From QALR01 sp900552255 (lineage in GTDB: Bacteria; Bacillota; Clostridia; Oscillospirales; CAG-272), in assembly GCA_048526005.1 (NCBI GenBank), contig DBFVEH010000013.1, forward strand, positions 62,001 to 126,000: 64,000 nt of DNA. The letters are read 5' to 3'. Positions 61,368 to 64,000 of the stretch are shown one piece after another. Positions within the stretch are counted from its first letter, which is position 1; the number at the start of each line of letters is the position of its first letter. Under the pieces are notes generated by a model that saw only the letters and a program-made list of their open reading frames with translations, did no database searches and had not been told where the DNA came from. Position numbers and translations under genes: made by a program.

Positions 61368-61910
61368 ATGAAAAAAGCGGTATTGTTTTTTGCCGACGGG
61401 ACAGAGGAGGTCGAGGCGCTCACGGCGGTCGATATCCTGCGCCGCGCGGGCGCGGAGGTCGTAATCGCCGGCGTCGGCGGTGTCCGTCTCACGGGTTCGC
61501 ACGGGATCAAAATCACGGCGGATCTTCCGGCAGAGGATATCCGTCCGGCGGATTATGATATGGTGATTCTTCCGGGGGGGATGCCGGGCACGAAAAATCT
61601 GGATGCCTCGGCGGCGGTTGACGGCTGCCTTCGTGAGGTGGCGGCAAGAGGCGGGATTCTCGCCGCGATCTGCGCCGCGCCGATGATCCTCGGAGAGCGC
61701 GGATATCTCGCGGGGAAAACAGCCACCTGCTATCCGGGCTTTGAAGCCTATTTGAAGGGCGCGTCGCTTTCGCAGGACAAGGTCTGCCGCGACGGAAACG
61801 TGGTCACCGCAGCCGGCGCGGGCGCCGCGATGGAATTTGCGCTGACGCTTGTCTGCGTTCTCTTTGGAGAGGAAAAATCGGAGGAGATCCGCCGTTCCGT
61901 GCTGGCGTAA
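61368..61910 (+). CDS. DJ-1/PfpI-family protein
   Basis: 180 residues of the DJ-1/YajL branch: KAVLFFADGTEEVEALTAVDILRRAG (conserved Glu), DMVILPGGMPGTKNL, and the reactive Cys in ILAAICAAPMIL near residue 103. Members are proposed glyoxalases, chaperones or deglycases; activity is debated. The start was set at the ATG 9 bases after GGAGG; another ATG 3 codons earlier abuts the same site. The gene abuts tmk. Confidence 0.9.
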   Translation: MKKAVLFFADGTEEVEALTAVDILRRAGAEVVIAGVGGVRLTGSHGIKITADLPAEDIRPADYDMVILPGGMPGTKNLDASAAVDGCLREVAARGGILAAICAAPMILGERGYLAGKTATCYPGFEAYLKGASLSQDKVCRDGNVVTAAGAGAAMEFALTLVCVLFGEEKSEEIRRSVLA

Positions 61911-61988
61911 AAGAAAAAGTTCCCTCCCGAACGAATATCACAGCGCATGTCTGCGGAGTTATCCGGTATATGCGGGTTAGGATTTGAT

Positions 61989-62576
61989 ATGTATGAGATC
62001 AGAAAACACAAAATAGAGCTTCGCAGAAAATATTTGGCGCGCCGCGCGGCGCTCACCTCTGAGATGCGCGCCGTGATGGACGAGCGGATATGCCGCAATA
62101 TCCTTGCATCGGCCGCCTACCGCTACGCCGATATCCTCTTGCTGTTTTATCCGGTAAAGGGCGAGGTGGACGTTCTGCCGGTCGCCCGCGCGGCGAGAGC
62201 CGCCGGAAAACGGGTTGCGTTTCCGAAATGCCGGCCGGAGGATCATTCGATGACGTTCCATTTCGCCGATTCCGAGGAGGATTTGGAGGACGGTATTTAT
62301 AATCTCAGGGAACCGAAAGAGGAGCTTCCCATATTCGACCCCTCGGATCCGATTTCCGGCAATGTCCTTTGCATCGTGCCCGCCGTGGTGTATGACAAGC
62401 GAGGGTATCGGGTCGGATATGGCGGAGGCTATTATGACCGGTATTTCGGCAAGTTCAAGCCGACGTCCGTCGGCGTCGCTTATGAGGAATTTATTTTAGA
62501 CAGCGTTCCGCACGGCAGATTCGACATATCGGTCGACGTTGTCATCAGCGAAAGGGGAATCTATGCCGGCAAATAG
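61989..62576 (+). CDS. 5-formyltetrahydrofolate cyclo-ligase
   Basis: Reactivates 5-formyl-THF to 5,10-methenyl-THF. 195 residues, opening KHKIELRRKYLARRAAL, with the signature VYDKRGYRVGYGGGYYDRYF near residue 142. The start was chosen at MYEIRKHK after TTAGGATTTGAT. Folate repair links functionally to the purine and glyA genes elsewhere in the window, though not by operon. Its 3' end overlaps the CPBP protease start by 14 bases. Confidence 0.93.
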   Translation: MYEIRKHKIELRRKYLARRAALTSEMRAVMDERICRNILASAAYRYADILLLFYPVKGEVDVLPVARAARAAGKRVAFPKCRPEDHSMTFHFADSEEDLEDGIYNLREPKEELPIFDPSDPISGNVLCIVPAVVYDKRGYRVGYGGGYYDRYFGKFKPTSVGVAYEEFILDSVPHGRFDISVDVVISERGIYAGK

Positions 62577-63486
62577 CAGACGGAAAAATCCGTTTCTCTT
62601 GGCGCCGGCGCTTGTTTTTGTCCTGCTGATTTTTCTTGTCCTCATCGGTTTTATCGATTTCGGAGTGAAAAACAGGCTTTTGGCGTACCTTGTCACGGCG
62701 CTTTTGACGCTTGCCGTCTTCGGGATTCCGACGGGGATTTATGTTTTCTGCCGCGGTGCCCGAGCCATATCGGGACTGGAATTTCGGCGTTTTTCGGGAC
62801 GGCAGCTCGCCGTATCGGCGGCCGGCTGTGCCGTGATGATATTTCAGAGCTGTATCCTGCGGCTCGGTATTTTTCCTTCGTCCGCCGGTGATTCTACATA
62901 TGCTTTGTACGGGTCGTCGCTTTCCGTCTCCTCCGTATGGGAGCTTTTGCCGGCGATATTCTCGCTCGTGCTTCTGCCGGCTTTCTGTGAGGAGGTATTT
63001 TTTCGCGGCATTGTCGCATATGAATACCGGTTCGGCGGCGTCGCCGGCGCGGCGCTGATGTCCTCGCTTCTGTTTGCCGTCATTCATTTGGATTTCGGAC
63101 TGTTTCCGATTTGTTTTTTGAATGGCCTTTTGCTGTTTCTCGTCGGTTTCCTGACGGGAAACCTCGTCTGTCCGATCCTTGTACACGCTTTATATAACCT
63201 GTTTGCCCTCTTTGGTGAGCGCTATGTGTATTTGCTGTCGTCCGGGGCGGACAGCAAGGTGCTTTTTTGGCTTTTGCTGATTGCTCTGTATCTGACAAGC
63301 CTTGTGCTTCTGCTTTTTGCGGCCGGTGGACAGCTGCGCTCCCGTGCCGCGGCGGCGGATGCGCCGCCGGTCCGCGTTCCGAGGGGAAAACGTCCCGTCG
63401 TGATATACGACATGCTTTCCGCGCCGCCTTTTCTGCTTGACATCGGTTGTTTTGTCATTTTTGCGGTCGTGAATCTGTTTATTTGA
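62563..63486 (+). CDS. CPBP-family intramembrane protease
   Basis: 307 residues, about eight hydrophobic helices. CPBP/Abi motifs: AFCEEVFFRGIVAYEYR (EExxxR) near residue 148 and LLFAVIHLDFGLFPICFLNG (second metal-binding His) near 175. Homologues include Rce1-like proteases and bacteriocin self-immunity proteins; no bacteriocin genes are nearby. The start was set at MPANSRRK after AAAGGGGAATCT, within the preceding gene. Confidence 0.88.
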   Translation: MPANSRRKNPFLLAPALVFVLLIFLVLIGFIDFGVKNRLLAYLVTALLTLAVFGIPTGIYVFCRGARAISGLEFRRFSGRQLAVSAAGCAVMIFQSCILRLGIFPSSAGDSTYALYGSSLSVSSVWELLPAIFSLVLLPAFCEEVFFRGIVAYEYRFGGVAGAALMSSLLFAVIHLDFGLFPICFLNGLLLFLVGFLTGNLVCPILVHALYNLFALFGERYVYLLSSGADSKVLFWLLLIALYLTSLVLLLFAAGGQLRSRAAAADAPPVRVPRGKRPVVIYDMLSAPPFLLDIGCFVIFAVVNLFI

Positions 63487-63626
63487 ATGAAAATCCGGTC
63501 TCCGGAACAAAATAAGGCAAAAAGCGCGGTTTTATTCGCGCCTCTTTCAATTTTGTTTTGGATGCCGTCCTCTTGCGCTGTAAGCGGTGTTTCATGCTTC
63601 GGCGGGCGGCGGAGAGGAGACTTTAT

Positions 63627-64000
63627 ATGAAAAAAGGCGGCGCGTCGCATGCGTTTCGTATCGTGGGGATCTCGTTTCTCATATCGGTGCTTCTATCGGC
63701 GGCGGTGATTTTTGTTGCGAACGACGTTTTTGCCTTTGTTGCGGAATCCGGCGAGAGGACTGTGGTGATCCCGGAAAACGCGACGACGGCGCAGGTATCC
63801 TCGATCCTTGGGAAAAACGGACTCATTCGCTTTCCGCTTGTCTATCGCTTGTATGCCTACATGCGTTCGTGGAGCGAGAATTATCTTGCGGGAGAGTTCG
63901 AGCTGGACGCTTCCATGAGCTATGACGAGCTGCGGTATGCGCTGACCCCGAAGAAGGGTGTGCGTTCCCAGATCAAGGTGACGATCCCCGAAGGCTATAC
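63627..64000 (+). CDS. mltG: Endolytic transglycosylase MltG-like protein, 3'-truncated
   Basis: Frame open to the window end (about 124 residues). N-terminal membrane anchor (FRIVGISFLISVLLSAAVIFVAN), then the YceG/MltG opening: VVIPENATTAQVSSILGKNGLI, ENYLAGEFELDASMSYDELRYAL, VTIPEGYT, as seen in membrane-bound terminases of glycan chain growth. SD GGAGAGGAGACTTTAT. Catalytic residues lie beyond the window. Neighbouring genes include ftsK and uppP, fitting a cell-wall/division context. Confidence 0.85.
   Translation, partial: MKKGGASHAFRIVGISFLISVLLSAAVIFVANDVFAFVAESGERTVVIPENATTAQVSSILGKNGLIRFPLVYRLYAYMRSWSENYLAGEFELDASMSYDELRYALTPKKGVRSQIKVTIPEGY

Overview
The window comes from a GC-rich, low-redundancy chromosome of a Gram-positive anaerobe, most likely a gut-type member of the Clostridia (Bacillota; Oscillospirales or a neighbour). 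This placement is an inference. It rests on strong GGAGG Shine-Dalgarno sites with ATG, GTG and TTG starts, sigma-A promoters of the form TTGACA-17-TATAAT, Bacillota-type genes (mrnC, DUF896, an RNase M5-like Toprim/DUF4093 protein, the DapL lysine route, the ArgJ cyclic arginine route), tRNAs with encoded CCA, and a BspA-type leucine-rich repeat surface protein. There are no insertion sequences, no prophage structural genes and no CRISPR array. The window is mostly housekeeping metabolism, and its oddities lie in gene architecture, small genes and structured intergenic DNA.

Regions: (1) 1-9318, a forward purine operon: purM (cut by the window edge), a formate/nitrite-type channel, purN, a PurO-type IMP cyclohydrolase, a stand-alone AICAR transformylase, a Dabb-domain protein, purD and purL. 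The usual bifunctional PurH is replaced by two separate enzymes. (2) 9.3-19 kb, mostly reverse genes: a serine beta-lactamase-fold hydrolase, a DUF896 gene (forward), an XRE regulator, mrnC-gtrA-rnmV-like-holA, pncC-glyA, a decayed methyltransferase, three small ORFs with good ribosome sites and promoters, and a lipoprotein. (3) 19-26.4 kb, forward: lepA-hemW-membrane protein, then uxuA, an XRE regulator, a TIM-barrel isomerase and a Gfo/Idh oxidoreductase, which look like sugar-acid catabolism. (4) 26.5-39.6 kb, a reverse arginine operon argG-H-C-J-B-D-F-carA-carB. carB is fused in frame to a second diaminopimelate epimerase domain that lacks one catalytic cysteine. Two ARG-box-like sites overlap the promoter. 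(5) 39.9-47.8 kb, a forward lysine operon dapA-dapB-dapF-dapL-lysA-lysC-asd behind a complete lysine riboswitch with a readable terminator/antiterminator switch.

(6) 47.8-51.5 kb, an RNA-rich stretch: a hairpin-dense spacer, rnpB (reverse) abutting an unknown membrane protein gene, tRNA-Glu and tRNA-Met in reverse, tRNA-Val/Asp/Phe/Gly forward, a roughly 290-base chain of hairpins of unknown function, and tRNA-Cys. (7) 51.6-53.4 kb, a divergent TetR regulator and membrane-anchored alpha/beta hydrolase with an inverted-repeat operator between them. (8) 53.4-56.9 kb, reverse: a large BspA-like LRR protein and a pair of half-size TauE/SafE proteins. (9) 57-64 kb, forward: uppP, ftsK/spoIIIE, a thymidylate-kinase-like gene, a DJ-1/PfpI gene, 5-formyl-THF cyclo-ligase, a CPBP protease and the start of mltG, cut by the window end.

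The arginine and lysine operons are divergent and share one intergenic region with opposite control logic: a DNA-binding repressor site on one side and an RNA switch on the other. The extra DapF-like domain carried by CarB physically links a lysine/peptidoglycan-type fold to the arginine operon. This fusion is the most unusual finding in the window.
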